15,231 nt of DNA, from positions 209 through 15,439 of the forward strand of contig PKYZ01000245.1 of assembly GCA_003132865.1 (NCBI GenBank), written 5' to 3'. The translations under genes were made by a program, and so were the position numbers. Below, in pieces: positions 7,033 through 14,186 of the stretch; positions within the stretch are counted from its first letter, which is position 1; every line of letters starts with the position of its first letter. The notes below the pieces were generated by a model. It was not told where the DNA came from and ran no database searches. It saw only the letters and a program-made list of their open reading frames with translations. The stretch comes from Bryobacterales bacterium (GTDB lineage Bacteria; Acidobacteriota; Terriglobia; Bryobacterales; Bryobacteraceae).

Positions 7033-8727
7033 TTAGGCGATGAGTGGCGGCGCGACGATTTCTCCGGTTTTCACGTCCAGGACGCCGCGCGGGGTGAGGC
7101 GCCAGCCGGGCAGGAAATCGCAAGTCAGGAAGAGCAGCGCGTAGAGGATGTCGCCGAAGGGGAAGCCGGCGGCGCGCGTGCGCTGTTCCAGATCGGTTTG
7201 CGCGCGCACGGTGGCGGCAAAGGGCTCGGGCGACATCATGCCGGCGATGGGCAATGCGAATTGCCAGCCATCGGCTGTGGCGATGCCTCCGCCCAATCCG
7301 GTCACGGTTTCGGCGGCGCGGCGCATGGCTGGCAGGTGGCGGCCGATCACCAGCAGGTGCGTGGTGGTGTTGTAGGTGGTGGCCAGCGCCTGCAGCGCCG
7401 GGGCGAAGCCGCGCAGCCAGCATGGCACGGCCCAGCGGCCGCCGCGGTCGAGCAGAACCGCCAGCGCCAGTCCTTCCGGCACGGCGCCGTCCTGCCACGG
7501 ATGGAGGCCACCGGCGCGCGTGACGACGTTGCTCACGAATTCGATCACCGGCAGATTGGCCGGCGGCTGCCAGTCCGGCTGCAGGCAGGCGTGCGTGGCG
7601 GGAGCAAAGCGCGGACGCATGCCCAACGCATCCCAATCGAGCGTTGGCAGATCGATGGACAGACGGCCCTCATGGAACACGTCGACGCCGTTGGCGATGA
7701 CCCGCACGGGGCGGAAGCGCTCCAGATCGGGCAGGAGCACCAGGTCCGCCAGGCGGCCGGGCGCGATGCCGCCCACTTCTTCGTCCATGTGGTAGTAAGT
7801 TGCGGGATTGATGGTGGCCATCCGGATGGCGGTCACGGGGGGCACGCCGGCGGCCACGATGCGGCGCAAGGCTTCATCGATGAAGCCGCCGTGGGCGATG
7901 AAGCCGGGCGCGGGGCCATCCACGGTGAGCATGAGACGCCGCGTATCGGCGCCCATTTCGGTGATGGCACGGGCCAACTCCGGCATGTCGGGGCGAAGGG
8001 AGCTATGGCGCAGCATGGTCCAGAGGCCGATGCGCAGGCGGTCCATGACGTCGCGGGCGGTGATGGCTTCGTGGCACGCGCCGATGCCGGATGCCGCGAT
8101 GGCGTTCAGCTTCTCATAAGATGCGCCGGCGGTGTGGCCGTCGGCGCGCTTGCCCAGCGCTCGCGCGTGGGCGATGCCCTCGAGCACGCAAGGATTGCCG
8201 CGCATGACTTCCGGCCAGCGGGTGAGTTCGGCGGTACCGGCCACTTCCGGAAGCGCCAGCAGCGGACGCAGCTTGTCGAGGGCGAATTCCGCGGCTTCGC
8301 CGTTCCATTGCGATTGGGAGAGCAATCGGACCAGCCAGCGGTAGCGAACGGGCAAGCCGCGCAAGGCGTCGAGCATGCGCGCGAACCCATCCGGCCCGGC
8401 CTGCAGGTAGAAGAACAGATCGTCGTTGAAGACCAGAGTGGTGCCACCGGGGAGAATGCCCTCGACCATGCTCACGGGGTTGTAGAGCAGCCAGGGGTGT
8501 CCGTGCGGCTCGATCCATCCGGGCGTGAGATAGAGGCCCGCGGCGTCGAGGATGTCATGCGCGGCGGGTTGGCGGGGACCGACGTAGGCGATGCGGCCGG
8601 CGGCCAGCGCCACGTTGGCCTCCAGGATTTCGCCGGAATAGACGTTCACGACGCGAGCGCCGCGGATGAGGCGGTCGGCCGGGGCGTCGCCGCGGGCTAC
8701 GGCTACCAGATGCTGGCGGTTGGGCAT
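7033..8727 (-). CDS. Adenine deaminase-like metal-dependent amidohydrolase
   Basis: 564 residues from ATG 8727, close to the usual 570-590 of bacterial Ade. The frame extends to 8817, but the extra 30 codons run through a double-hairpin repeat, so the internal ATG (MPNRQHLV) is preferred. Features of the adenine deaminase branch of the amidohydrolase superfamily: a beta-sandwich start (DRLIRGARVVNVYSGEI), the metal motif PHGH (His75, His77), ADGHTAG (His198), GACHEA (His219, Glu220), and the C-terminal GGIAPGRLADLVLL. The catalytic Asp region reads LTVDGP (Asp270) where classical Ade has TDD. Ade converts adenine to hypoxanthine and ammonia in purine salvage; because of the altered TDD site the exact substrate is uncertain. 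The gene is divergent from kbl. A degraded paralog fragment lies at 3204-3497. Confidence 0.75.
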   Translation of the reverse strand: MPNRQHLVAVARGDAPADRLIRGARVVNVYSGEILEANVALAAGRIAYVGPRQPAAHDILDAAGLYLTPGWIEPHGHPWLLYNPVSMVEGILPGGTTLVFNDDLFFYLQAGPDGFARMLDALRGLPVRYRWLVRLLSQSQWNGEAAEFALDKLRPLLALPEVAGTAELTRWPEVMRGNPCVLEGIAHARALGKRADGHTAGASYEKLNAIAASGIGACHEAITARDVMDRLRIGLWTMLRHSSLRPDMPELARAITEMGADTRRLMLTVDGPAPGFIAHGGFIDEALRRIVAAGVPPVTAIRMATINPATYYHMDEEVGGIAPGRLADLVLLPDLERFRPVRVIANGVDVFHEGRLSIDLPTLDWDALGMRPRFAPATHACLQPDWQPPANLPVIEFVSNVVTRAGGLHPWQDGAVPEGLALAVLLDRGGRWAVPCWLRGFAPALQALATTYNTTTHLLVIGRHLPAMRRAAETVTGLGGGIATADGWQFALPIAGMMSPEPFAATVRAQTDLEQRTRAAGFPFGDILYALLFLTCDFLPGWRLTPRGVLDVKTGEIVAPPLIA

Positions 8728-8776
8728 TGGTCCGATTGTCGCATTGGGAAGAGGGGCGGGCTGCGCTCGCCAAAGA

Positions 8777-8817
8777 GCGGGTCCAGGGGACCCGCGCAGA
8801 CCGGGCGTCTGCCCCAC
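8777..8817. repeat. Tandem double-hairpin intergenic element, copy 2
   Basis: GCGGGTCC (8777-8784) pairs with GGACCCGC (8788-8795) around AGG, an 8-bp stem. GCAGAC (8796-8801) pairs with GTCTGC (8807-8812) around CGGGC, a 6-bp stem. CCCAC follows at 8813-8817. The stems are nearly the same as copy 1 (175-217) but both loops have changed. It lies in the 171-bp divergent spacer between the deaminase and kbl, in the same orientation as copy 1. Confidence 0.8.
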
Positions 8818-8898
8818 AATTCTGAGGCAAGGCCAGGAGACATGGCCACTGGAGGCTAACTAACTGCTGGCTTCCTGTTTTGACTTAGACTGGGGGAT

Positions 8899-10089
8899 AT
8901 GAACGATCCTCTAGCCTATTTGGGAGAGCAGTTGGAAGCCTGGAAGCGGGCCGGAACGTATCAGCGGCTGCGTGTTTTGGAGTCGGAGAGCGCCGCCGAA
9001 GCACGCTTCGACGGCAAGGACGTGATCAACCTCGCGTCCAACAATTATCTGGGGCTGACCACGCATCCCAGGCTGCGGGAAGCGGCGCTGGAGGCCACCC
9101 GGCGCTACGGCGTTGGGTCGGGCGCGGTGCGCACGATTTCGGGAACGATGTCGCTGCACATGCAGCTCGAAGAGCGCATCGCGCGCTTCAAGAATGTGGA
9201 AGCGTGCGTGGTGTTTCAATCCGGATTCGCGGCCAACGCGGGCACCGTGGCGGCGGTTCTGACTCCCGAGGACCACATCGTGTCCGACGAGTTGAACCAC
9301 GCCAGCATCATCGACGGCTGCCGGCTTTCGCGCGCCAAGATACACGTCTTTCCGCACAAGGACACGGCGGCGGCCGAACGGAAGCTGGCGGAGCTTGACG
9401 GACAGCCGGGGCGCAAGCTGCTTATCACGGACGGCGTGTTTTCGATGGACGGCGATATCGGGCCGCTGCCCGGGCTGGTGGAGGCGGCCGAGAAGCACGG
9501 CGCCATCATGATGGTGGACGACGCGCACTCGTCCGGAGTGCTGGGGCGCAACGGACGCGGCACGATCGACCATTTCGGCTTGCACGGGCGCGTGCATATT
9601 CAAGTGGGCACGCTCTCGAAGGCGATCGGGGTGCTGGGCGGGTATGTATGCGGCAGCCGGGCGTTGATCGAGTTTCTGTACCACCGGGCGCGGCCGTTCC
9701 TGTTTTCGACTTCGCATCCGCCGGCGGTGGCGGCTTCCTGCATAGCCGCGTTCGATGTGCTGGAAGAAGAGCCGGAGCGTATTCAGGCGCTGTGGGACAA
9801 CACGCGATATTTCAAGCAGGGTCTGAGCGCGGCGGGATTCAACACGGGAGTTAGCGAAACTCCCATCACGCCGGTGATTGTGGGCGAGGCGCGCACGGCG
9901 TATGCGCTGTCCGCGGCGCTGTTCGAGGAAGGCGTGCTGGCGACCGGCATCGGGTTTCCGACGGTGCCGGAAGGCAAGGCGCGCGTGCGCACCATCGTTA
10001 CCGCAACGCATACGCGCGAGGACTTGGACCGGGCGCTGGAGGTGTTTGAGCGGGTGGGGAAGAAGCTGGGGATTCTGGGTTGCTCATGA
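8899..10089 (+). CDS. kbl: Glycine C-acetyltransferase / 2-amino-3-ketobutyrate CoA ligase
   Basis: 396 residues, the usual length for Kbl (about 398). It is a fold-type I PLP enzyme of the alpha-oxoamine synthase family. The PLP lysine is Lys241 in TLSKAIG. Asp207-Asp208-Ala-His210 in VDDAHSSGVLGRNGRG holds the pyridine-nitrogen aspartate and the stacking region, with His134 in ELNHASIIDG. DGVFSMDGDI (178-187) is characteristic of this family, and Arg364 (ARVRTIVTATHT) would bind the substrate carboxylate. The DGVFSMDGDI plus GRNGRGTIDHF signature favours Kbl over BioF. It cleaves 2-amino-3-ketobutyrate with CoA into glycine and acetyl-CoA, the second step of threonine degradation; no threonine dehydrogenase gene is visible here. 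The start ATG follows a G-rich stretch (8892-8896) at short spacing. The gene ends tail-to-tail with the Fic relic, with stops in contact. Confidence 0.9.
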   Translation: MNDPLAYLGEQLEAWKRAGTYQRLRVLESESAAEARFDGKDVINLASNNYLGLTTHPRLREAALEATRRYGVGSGAVRTISGTMSLHMQLEERIARFKNVEACVVFQSGFAANAGTVAAVLTPEDHIVSDELNHASIIDGCRLSRAKIHVFPHKDTAAAERKLAELDGQPGRKLLITDGVFSMDGDIGPLPGLVEAAEKHGAIMMVDDAHSSGVLGRNGRGTIDHFGLHGRVHIQVGTLSKAIGVLGGYVCGSRALIEFLYHRARPFLFSTSHPPAVAASCIAAFDVLEEEPERIQALWDNTRYFKQGLSAAGFNTGVSETPITPVIVGEARTAYALSAALFEEGVLATGIGFPTVPEGKARVRTIVTATHTREDLDRALEVFERVGKKLGILGCS

Positions 10090-10760
10090 AATAGGCGCGA
10101 GCTCGTAGCTCGTGCTGCGTCCACCTTCGGGACCGCGGATCAGGACGCCGCGTTCGACGAGTGGCAGAATGTCGCGCAGGGCGGTGTCCTGGGAGCACTT
10201 GGCGAGCTTCGCATATTTTCGATGTGGTGAGCTTGCCATGGAAGCCATCCAGCAGGCGGTTGACGACCATGCGCTGGCGCTCGTTGATCGCCACGCCGGC
10301 GATCGATTCCCAAAAGCGCGCTTTGGCGAGGACCGCGGCGAGCGTAGTTTGGGCGCCATCGATGGCGCGCCCCCGACAGCCGAGAAACCACTCCATCCAG
10401 GGTGTGATATCCATGGTGCCCTTCTGTGTCCGTTTCAGGATGTCGTAATAGGAGGCGCGTTCCTGCTGGATTTGGGCCGACATGCTGTAGAATCGTTGCG
10501 GACTGTTTTCGGAGCGCGCCAGAGACATGTCGGCAATGGCCCGCGCCAGGCGGCCGTTGCCATCGTCGAAGGGATGGATGGTTACGAACCATAGGTGCGC
10601 CTGAGCGGATTTCAGCACCGGATCCATGGTGGTGGGTTTGTTGAACCAGTTCAGGAATGTCCGCATTTCCCGGCCGAGGCGGGCAGCGGGGGGGGCCTCG
10701 AAATGAACGCTCCCTGCCTATCGGACCGGAGACAACCTGCATCGAACCGCGAGGCGCTCC
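10084..10760 (-). pseudogene. Fic-family (DUF4172-type) protein, N-terminally truncated and twice frameshifted
   Basis: The AMP-transferase motif HPFDDGNGRLAR is intact. Upstream, GSMQVVSGPIGRER and FEAPPAARLGREM are the flap region typical of DUF4172-Fic proteins, but they lie in different frames: about two bases are missing near 10708, where relatives would read GRERVHFEAPP. A second break is one extra A in a four-T/A run at 10216-10219, which cuts TTSK off from YAKLAKCSQDTALRDILPL, the C-terminal winged-helix. Before GSMQ the roughly 130-residue DUF4172 domain, which carries the inhibitory S/T-x-x-x-E motif in this family, is missing. The stop (TGA, 10084-10086) abuts the kbl stop. The frame open from 10666 would give a Fic core lacking flap, inhibitor and HTH. 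Expression is doubtful. Confidence 0.85.
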
Positions 10761-10798
10761 CGGTTCCAATCGAATCGGGGCCAATCCTAAGGTTGGTG

Positions 10799-10864
10799 GA
10801 TATACAATCTCCGCACTCTATGCGGAGATTATATCGAGTATTCACCGCATCAGACGCGGAGAAT
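10799..10864. promoter_or_regulatory. Two adjacent palindromes upstream of the Fic relic; operator-like
   Basis: A perfect 10-bp inverted repeat, AATCTCCGCA (10806-10815) and TGCGGAGATT (10821-10830), has a 5-base loop. It extends outward by GATAT (10799-10803) pairing with ATATC (10831-10835) across a 2-base bulge. A second, nearly perfect one follows: ATTCACCGC (10840-10848) with GCGGAGAAT (10856-10864), one mismatch. Both are built on a TCTCCGC/GCGGAGA core. There is no T-run, so a terminator for the gene ending at 10900 is less likely than a binding site. Autoregulation by the Fic protein's own HTH domain is speculative. The surroundings (10766-10899) are AT-rich and hold no gene. Confidence 0.5.
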
Positions 10865-10899
10865 AAGCCGGACAATCGCCGCAAGAGGTTCAGCGACCT

Positions 10900-11787
10900 T
10901 TAGGCGCGGGCTGCGACTGCCCAACTCGCCGGGTCGTTCCGGCTAACGAAGTCGGCGGTGGGAGTTGCCGGGTTCCGCCGCCGCTCGGCGCGGCACAGGC
11001 GGCAGATGCGGCAATAGCTGATCTTCACGCCGGCCGGAGAGCGGCGCGTGCGTACGTGAAAGAACTCGCGCGCGGCGTACCATGGCTCGCCGCAGGCCTG
11101 GCACACGCGCGCCGGCGGGCGATCGGGGCGTTGGGACAGTTGCTGCCGGAGTTTCTCCCAAGCCAGCTTCTTGCGCTCGCGCCACTGCTTCCAACGCGCG
11201 CGGGTGTGCGCGACGAAGGCCGCGGCGCGTTTGCGCTGCTGCCGCCGGAAATCGTCGGAGAACCGCGCTTCCCGCCACGAGAGTTGGATTCCGAGCCTGC
11301 GCCGGTATGCGGTAACGGTTTTCTGCGCGAGTCCCCACTGCCGCGCGATCACGATGCTGGGGAGCAGACGTCCTTCGCCGAGCAGGAAGCGCTGGAATTC
11401 TTCGCGGCGCGGCGGATCGAACCGCTGGGCCTGGCGGGCGCGTTCCTTAATCGCCGGGTTGCCGAGGCCATGCCGCCCCATCATTTTGCTGATGGAATCC
11501 TTGGTGCGTCCGGGCAGCAGGGCCATTTGGGCGATGAACGACGCGCTGAAGCCGTAATCGTGCGTGAAGCCGGTGAGTTTCTTGAGTTCGGGGAAGGTCC
11601 AAGGCCTGACTGCACGGCCCGCGAAAGATCCGTTGAGAACGCCGCCACGCTGCAGTCTCTTGCGCTGGTTGTTGATGGCCGCGCGCGTTTTGCCGGGGAT
11701 GTCGATCTGCGGCAGCGGCTTACCCAGATGGACGATTTGATCGACGAGCGATTCTATTTGCGGTTTGGTCCAGCGGTTTCCAGGCAT
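10900..11787 (-). CDS. Unrecognised protein with HTH/SANT-like segments and a C-terminal cysteine ribbon
   Basis: 295 residues, no family recognised with confidence. Three stretches look like helix-turn-helix units. Residues 5-46 (NRWTKPQIESLVDQIV ... KTRAAINNQRKRL) are SANT/Myb-like. Residues 62-106 (PWTFPELKKL ... GRTKDSISKMMGRHGL) look similar. Residues 127-166 (RREEFQRFLLGEGRLL ... AQKTVTAYRRRLGI) form the third. A very basic, probably helical linker (170-215) leads to Cys229-x2-Cys232 and Cys259-x2-Cys262-x2-Cys265, a zinc-ribbon like those preceding HNH nuclease cores or found in phage-type DNA-binding proteins. No HNH histidines are visible. DNA binding is the likely activity. It starts 60 bp after the LarA-like gene stop on the same strand and may be co-transcribed. 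A long antisense open frame covers it, but only this frame shows domain-like structure. Confidence 0.65.
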   Translation of the reverse strand: MPGNRWTKPQIESLVDQIVHLGKPLPQIDIPGKTRAAINNQRKRLQRGGVLNGSFAGRAVRPWTFPELKKLTGFTHDYGFSASFIAQMALLPGRTKDSISKMMGRHGLGNPAIKERARQAQRFDPPRREEFQRFLLGEGRLLPSIVIARQWGLAQKTVTAYRRRLGIQLSWREARFSDDFRRQQRKRAAAFVAHTRARWKQWRERKKLAWEKLRQQLSQRPDRPPARVCQACGEPWYAAREFFHVRTRRSPAGVKISYCRICRLCRAERRRNPATPTADFVSRNDPASWAVAARA

Positions 11788-11847
11788 TCCACTGATTTAA
11801 GGATAAGGCGGAAGTGCGCGGATGGATATACAGGCCAGCGGGTATTT

Positions 11848-13155
11848 TCAGAGTTGCGACGATACCAGGACCGGCGAGGCATGTTCGTGCGCCGGCGCGG
11901 CGCCCAGGGGCACGAGGTTGCCGTCGGAATCGAATTCGATTTCGCGCGCGGCGGAGACGATTTCGAGCATCGGGTTGCGTTTGATCGATGGGCGCAGGTT
12001 TTCGCTCATGGCAAGCTGCGAAAGTTCCAGAGTGTTGCGGATCCATCCGATGGTCACTTCGCGCACATCGAACTTGCCGACCGTGGGGGCGATGGCTTCC
12101 AGGCACTCGCGGTCGGTGGGGAAATGGACCGGTGTGCGAATGGCGGAGGGCGTGGAAGCGGTCAGCGAATTGACGCGCGTGGGTACCCAGTCGATGCGAT
12201 TGACCAGCCGGTCGGTGGTGATGTCGGCCATGCCGATGCCGACCGCGTTGTTATAGGTGAGATCGCTGAGGTCGCGCACGAAGATGCGCTCGATGCGCGG
12301 CGTATCGGGCCAGGGATTGTAGTCGCCCAGCACGCTGCGGTTCACGACCTTGGTGTCCATGCCGGCGCCGCTGACGTTCTTGCCGATCTCGTCGAGCATC
12401 AGGAGATCGAGGTCCATGGGAATGCGGCCCATCCACGACTTGGCGAGCGCCAGCAGTTCCTCTTCGCGCTGCTCCATGCCTTGCACCGGCACCGCTTCCA
12501 GTCTGGCCGTATTGTGGTTGGCGTCTTCCAGGATGGCGAGGCCGCCCAGGATCTTGCCGGACTCGAGCACCGTGCGGCCGATGGCGCGGATGGTATTTTC
12601 GAGACCCAGCTTGTAGGCATAAGTGTGATAGTGCTGCGCGCCGGCGAACTTGCCGAGCCCGATGGCGATCATCTTGAAGAGGCCGCTTTCGATTTTGCCC
12701 ATGAAATCGGTGTGCCACTTCACGCGGCCGGCCAACAGGACGCCATCGCTTTCGTAGGCGTTGCGGTCCATGTAGGTCTGGATGCCCTGCGGCGTTTTGC
12801 CGAGGGGCACGACGTCGAGCGAGCTGCGCACCGGGCAGCCGATGGTTTCTTCGATGATGCCGTAATGCGCGAGCACGTCCGCCTGGCCTTCAGCGGTGGC
12901 GGCGCCGTGACTGCCCATGGCCGGGAAGACGAAGGGGTGCATGCCCTGCGATTTCCAATACTGGGCGGCGGCGCGCGTGATGGTGGCGATATTGGCGATG
13001 CCGCGGCTGCCCACCCCGATGGCCACGCGCGATTCAGGCTTGAGGCGCGCGGCGAATCCGGAGTCGTGAAGCTGCCGCTGGACTTCGGCGGCCACATCGG
13101 GAATACGGCGGTCGGGAAAGTGCTGACGCACTAGGAAAAGGCGGGGAAACTGCAT
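11848..13155 (-). CDS. LarA-like (DUF2088) protein, putative nickel-pincer-dependent 2-hydroxyacid racemase/epimerase homolog
   Basis: 435 residues from ATG 13155. The N-terminal region shows the LarA/DUF2088 pattern: RVAIGVGSRGIANI, then a helix and VFPAMGSHGAATAEG (His83 at the position of the LarA GTHR histidine), then RVKWHTDF (His148) and GLFKMIAIGLGK (Lys161 as candidate cofactor lysine), then GAQHYHTY (His175/177). LarA racemises lactate with a nickel-pincer nucleotide made by LarB, LarC and LarE; none of these is in the window and the substrate of this branch is unknown. The C-terminal half (DLDLLMLDEIGKNVSGAGMDT) is typical of longer LarA homologs. No clear Shine-Dalgarno: TACGAT (13162-13167) sits 6 bases before the ATG, so the mRNA could be leaderless. 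The start region faces a hairpin-rich spacer. Confidence 0.7.
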   Translation of the reverse strand: MQFPRLFLVRQHFPDRRIPDVAAEVQRQLHDSGFAARLKPESRVAIGVGSRGIANIATITRAAAQYWKSQGMHPFVFPAMGSHGAATAEGQADVLAHYGIIEETIGCPVRSSLDVVPLGKTPQGIQTYMDRNAYESDGVLLAGRVKWHTDFMGKIESGLFKMIAIGLGKFAGAQHYHTYAYKLGLENTIRAIGRTVLESGKILGGLAILEDANHNTARLEAVPVQGMEQREEELLALAKSWMGRIPMDLDLLMLDEIGKNVSGAGMDTKVVNRSVLGDYNPWPDTPRIERIFVRDLSDLTYNNAVGIGMADITTDRLVNRIDWVPTRVNSLTASTPSAIRTPVHFPTDRECLEAIAPTVGKFDVREVTIGWIRNTLELSQLAMSENLRPSIKRNPMLEIVSAAREIEFDSDGNLVPLGAAPAHEHASPVLVSSQL

Positions 13156-13209
13156 AAATTTATCGTAGCAGAGGTTTTCAGCCGCGTGGCGCGCGCACTC
13201 TTGCGAGCA

Positions 13210-13271
13210 GCACGCAATCGTGCAAGTGTCCGCAGGAGCGCGGACACGGCACGTTTGAGAACGTGCGCCAC
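13210..13271. repeat. Multi-hairpin intergenic element (double-hairpin copy 3 plus an extra hairpin)
   Basis: Three hairpins lie in a row: GCACG (13210-13214)/CGTGC (13219-13223) with loop CAAT; GTGTCCGC (13226-13233)/GCGGACAC (13240-13247) with a 6-base loop; GCACGTT (13249-13255)/AACGTGC (13260-13266) with loop TGAG; then GCCAC. The last two repeat the 8-bp plus 7-bp plus (C/G)CCAC architecture of copies 1 and 2 with different stem sequences. A perfect 12-bp palindrome, TGAACATGTTCA, follows at 13289-13300. The element fills the spacer between the VOC gene stop (13400) and the LarA-like start (13155); no convincing gene lies there. Confidence 0.75.
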
Positions 13272-13399
13272 ATCGGCGAGGGCTAACTTGAACATGTTCA
13301 GATTTTGCTTGACAGCCAACGGGCGAGGGGGCGAGCCGGGGTACTGGCAGTGGATTTTGGGAAGCGCCCGGACGCCTGAATGCGGGGGCTGGCTGCTGC

Positions 13400-13788
13400 C
13401 TATCCGCGCGGCACTTCGCTCATCGGCGCTTGCAGGTTGCCGTCCACGTCGCGGAAGAAGGCCATCCACAGGTCGTGATCGGGCAGCGCGGCGATCAGGT
13501 AGGGCGGACCATCGAATTGCACGCGGCGCGATTGCAGCGTGGCGGCCGCCGCCTGGATGTCGCCCACCTTGAAATAGAAGATCGAGCCTGGGTGGTCGAA
13601 CTCAGGCTTTTCGGGTACGGCCAGCATCAGCCGCACGCCACCGCAATCGAAGAAAGCCATTTTCGGCCCGGCTTGGAAGAGAACCGCAGGCCCAGCGTGT
13701 CGCGATAGAAGGCCACCGCTTGATCGACATCGTGCACGTTGATGGAAGCCTGGCCGATGGTGGCGGAAGAGAGATCCGTATTTGCCAT
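13400..13788 (-). pseudogene. VOC/glyoxalase-like protein with a single-base frameshift
   Basis: From ATG 13788, with a good Shine-Dalgarno (AAGGAG, 5 bases upstream), the frame reads MANTDLSSATIGQASINVHD and then VAFYRDTLGLRF, the first beta-alpha-beta unit of a vicinal-oxygen-chelate protein. At about 13678-13684 one C is missing, as TTCTCTTCC stands where TTCCTCTTCC is expected. The protein continues in another frame with FQAGPKMAFFDCGGVRLML, then DHPGSIFYFKVGDI and LWMAFFRDVDGNLQAPMSEV. Repaired, it is about 129 residues, normal for a one-module VOC protein. The Glu/His metal ligands expected in glyoxalases are only partly visible, so the reaction is unknown. It is last in the apparent AraD1 operon, 10 bp after the preceding stop. 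A genuine mutation or a one-base sequence error are both possible. Confidence 0.8.
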
Positions 13789-13798
13789 GTTTGCTCCT

Positions 13799-14186
13799 TC
13801 AGAGTTGCATGCCTGTCCAGACGGCTTCGAACAGTTGCTTTTTGGGGTCTTTGGGCTTATCCGGCTGGAAGGCCACGAACGAAAAACTGCCGCCGCCGGC
13901 CGTAGCCGGTGGTGATGTCCAGACCGCGCGCGCCGGCGTCTCCGGCTTCGAAGTGCTGGATATTATCGCGCGTGGCCGAGAGGGTGCCGATGCGGCCACG
14001 ATCTGGCTGCGCGTCTCGCGAATCAGGAAAGGCGCCTTCGTCGCGGCATCGAAGGCCGGCGCCGGGCCGTGGACTTCGAAGTGGCGGACGTGCGCCTCGC
14101 CCTCGGGCGAACCCAGACCAGACCTCGCGATGTTGCGATCGCGGTGGTGGCCGATGATCGCGCACCCGGCAAGGGAGGCCCCTGGA
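13799..14186 (-). pseudogene. Unrecognised gene remnant with at least two frameshifts
   Basis: I do not recognise this family. Coding-like sequence passes through three frames. The first segment includes IIGHHRDRNIARSGLGSPEG, EVHGPAPAFDAATKAPF and LIRETRSQIV. It shifts at about 13990-13997 into IGTLSATRDNIQHF and GARGLDITTGYG. An apparent extra C near 13888-13903 shifts it again into GGSFSFVAFQPDKPKDPKKQ, and it ends with LFEAVWTGMQL at 13799. No start codon is evident; the segment begins right at the AraD1 stop, so the 5' part is lost or the start overlaps that gene. It lies between the AraD1-family gene and the VOC gene on the same strand, so a sugar-acid-related operon role is possible but unsupported. 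Confidence concerns coding origin, not function. Confidence 0.55.

Noticed and set aside
7198..8859. Plus-strand open frame of 553 codons
   Set aside because: Antisense of the deaminase gene; rich in Gly, His, Arg and Ala with no recognisable domain.
8911..10011. Minus-strand open frame of 366 codons
   Set aside because: Antisense of kbl, which is unmistakable on the plus strand.
10688..10695. G8 run within the Fic relic as a frameshift site
   Set aside because: The frame across this run (FEAPPAARLGREM) is the expected one on both sides; the break lies nearer 10708.
11056..13134. Plus-strand open frame of 692 codons
   Set aside because: Antisense shadow of the LarA-like and HTH/zinc-ribbon genes. 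High GC removes stops in this frame; the translation has no coherent motifs, signal or domain, whereas both minus-strand genes do.
13289..13300. TGAACATGTTCA palindrome as a LexA/SOS box
   Set aside because: The GAAC/GTTC half-sites are only 2 bases apart, which does not match the known LexA spacings; no SOS gene is adjacent.
13131..13469. Minus-strand frame of 112 codons as a small basic protein
   Set aside because: It spans the hairpin-rich spacer and overlaps both flanking genes; the basic composition is a by-product of GC-rich stems. No start signal was seen.
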